In this document: positions 5,146 to 5,154 of the stretch, piece by piece
Numbering within the stretch: the stretch's first letter is position 1
How the letters are laid out: each line of letters begins with the position of its first letter
Notes under the pieces: generated by a model
Databases searched by the model: none
Told to the model about the DNA's origin: nothing
What the model saw: only the letters and a program-made list of their open reading frames with translations
NCBI GenBank assembly: GCA_910577825.1
Contig: CAJTOK010000089.1
Location: 1 to 5,154, forward strand
Source: an uncultured Lachnospiraceae bacterium
Lineage (GTDB): Bacteria > Bacillota > Clostridia > Lachnospirales > Lachnospiraceae
Reading direction: 5' to 3'
Length of the DNA stretch: 5,154 bases
Translations under genes and position numbers: made by a program

Positions 5146-5154
5146 ACGGATATA

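Overview
The window looks like ordinary chromosome from a low-GC Gram-positive bacterium of the class Clostridia. Lachnospiraceae or a close relative is the best guess. This rests on the AT-rich sequence, frequent ATA isoleucine codons, strong AGGAGG-like ribosome binding sites, a MetA with acetyltransferase-type residues, and a LigA resembling the divergent lachnospiral type as I remember it. No database search was possible.

Every supported gene is on the minus strand, so transcription runs from high to low coordinates. First comes tRNA-Arg(CCG) (5073-5145), then a membrane-anchored extracytoplasmic protein of unknown function (4314-5036) that ends in a rho-independent terminator (4257-4282). 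Next is a compact three-gene cluster: rluF, a 23S rRNA pseudouridine synthase (3479-4216); ligA, an NAD-dependent DNA ligase (1476-3437); and metA, a homoserine O-acetyltransferase (502-1443). The gaps in the cluster are only 41 and 32 bases. A hairpin terminator whose first arm contains the metA stop codon (478-513) closes it.

The three clustered genes serve unrelated housekeeping roles (rRNA modification, DNA replication and repair, methionine synthesis). The cluster therefore looks like a shared transcription unit rather than a pathway. No SAM riboswitch or T-box leader is visible anywhere in the cluster.

The left 500 bases hold no intact gene. At 50-154 there is the 34-codon start of a MerR-type helix-turn-helix protein, like the N-terminus of an IS607-family transposase or a small excisionase-like regulator, cut short by a TAG codon. 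It still has an excellent promoter, a perfect 9-bp dyad over the -10 element and transcription start region, and a good ribosome binding site. The stretch 217-477 is non-coding as far as I can tell and carries several short perfect inverted repeats.

I found no dramatic new system. The points most worth following are the altered active-site residues of LigA, the intact control region in front of the broken HTH gene, the chain of overlapping hairpins before rluF, and a strong preference for GGG-CTT at Gly-Leu pairs across all four protein genes.
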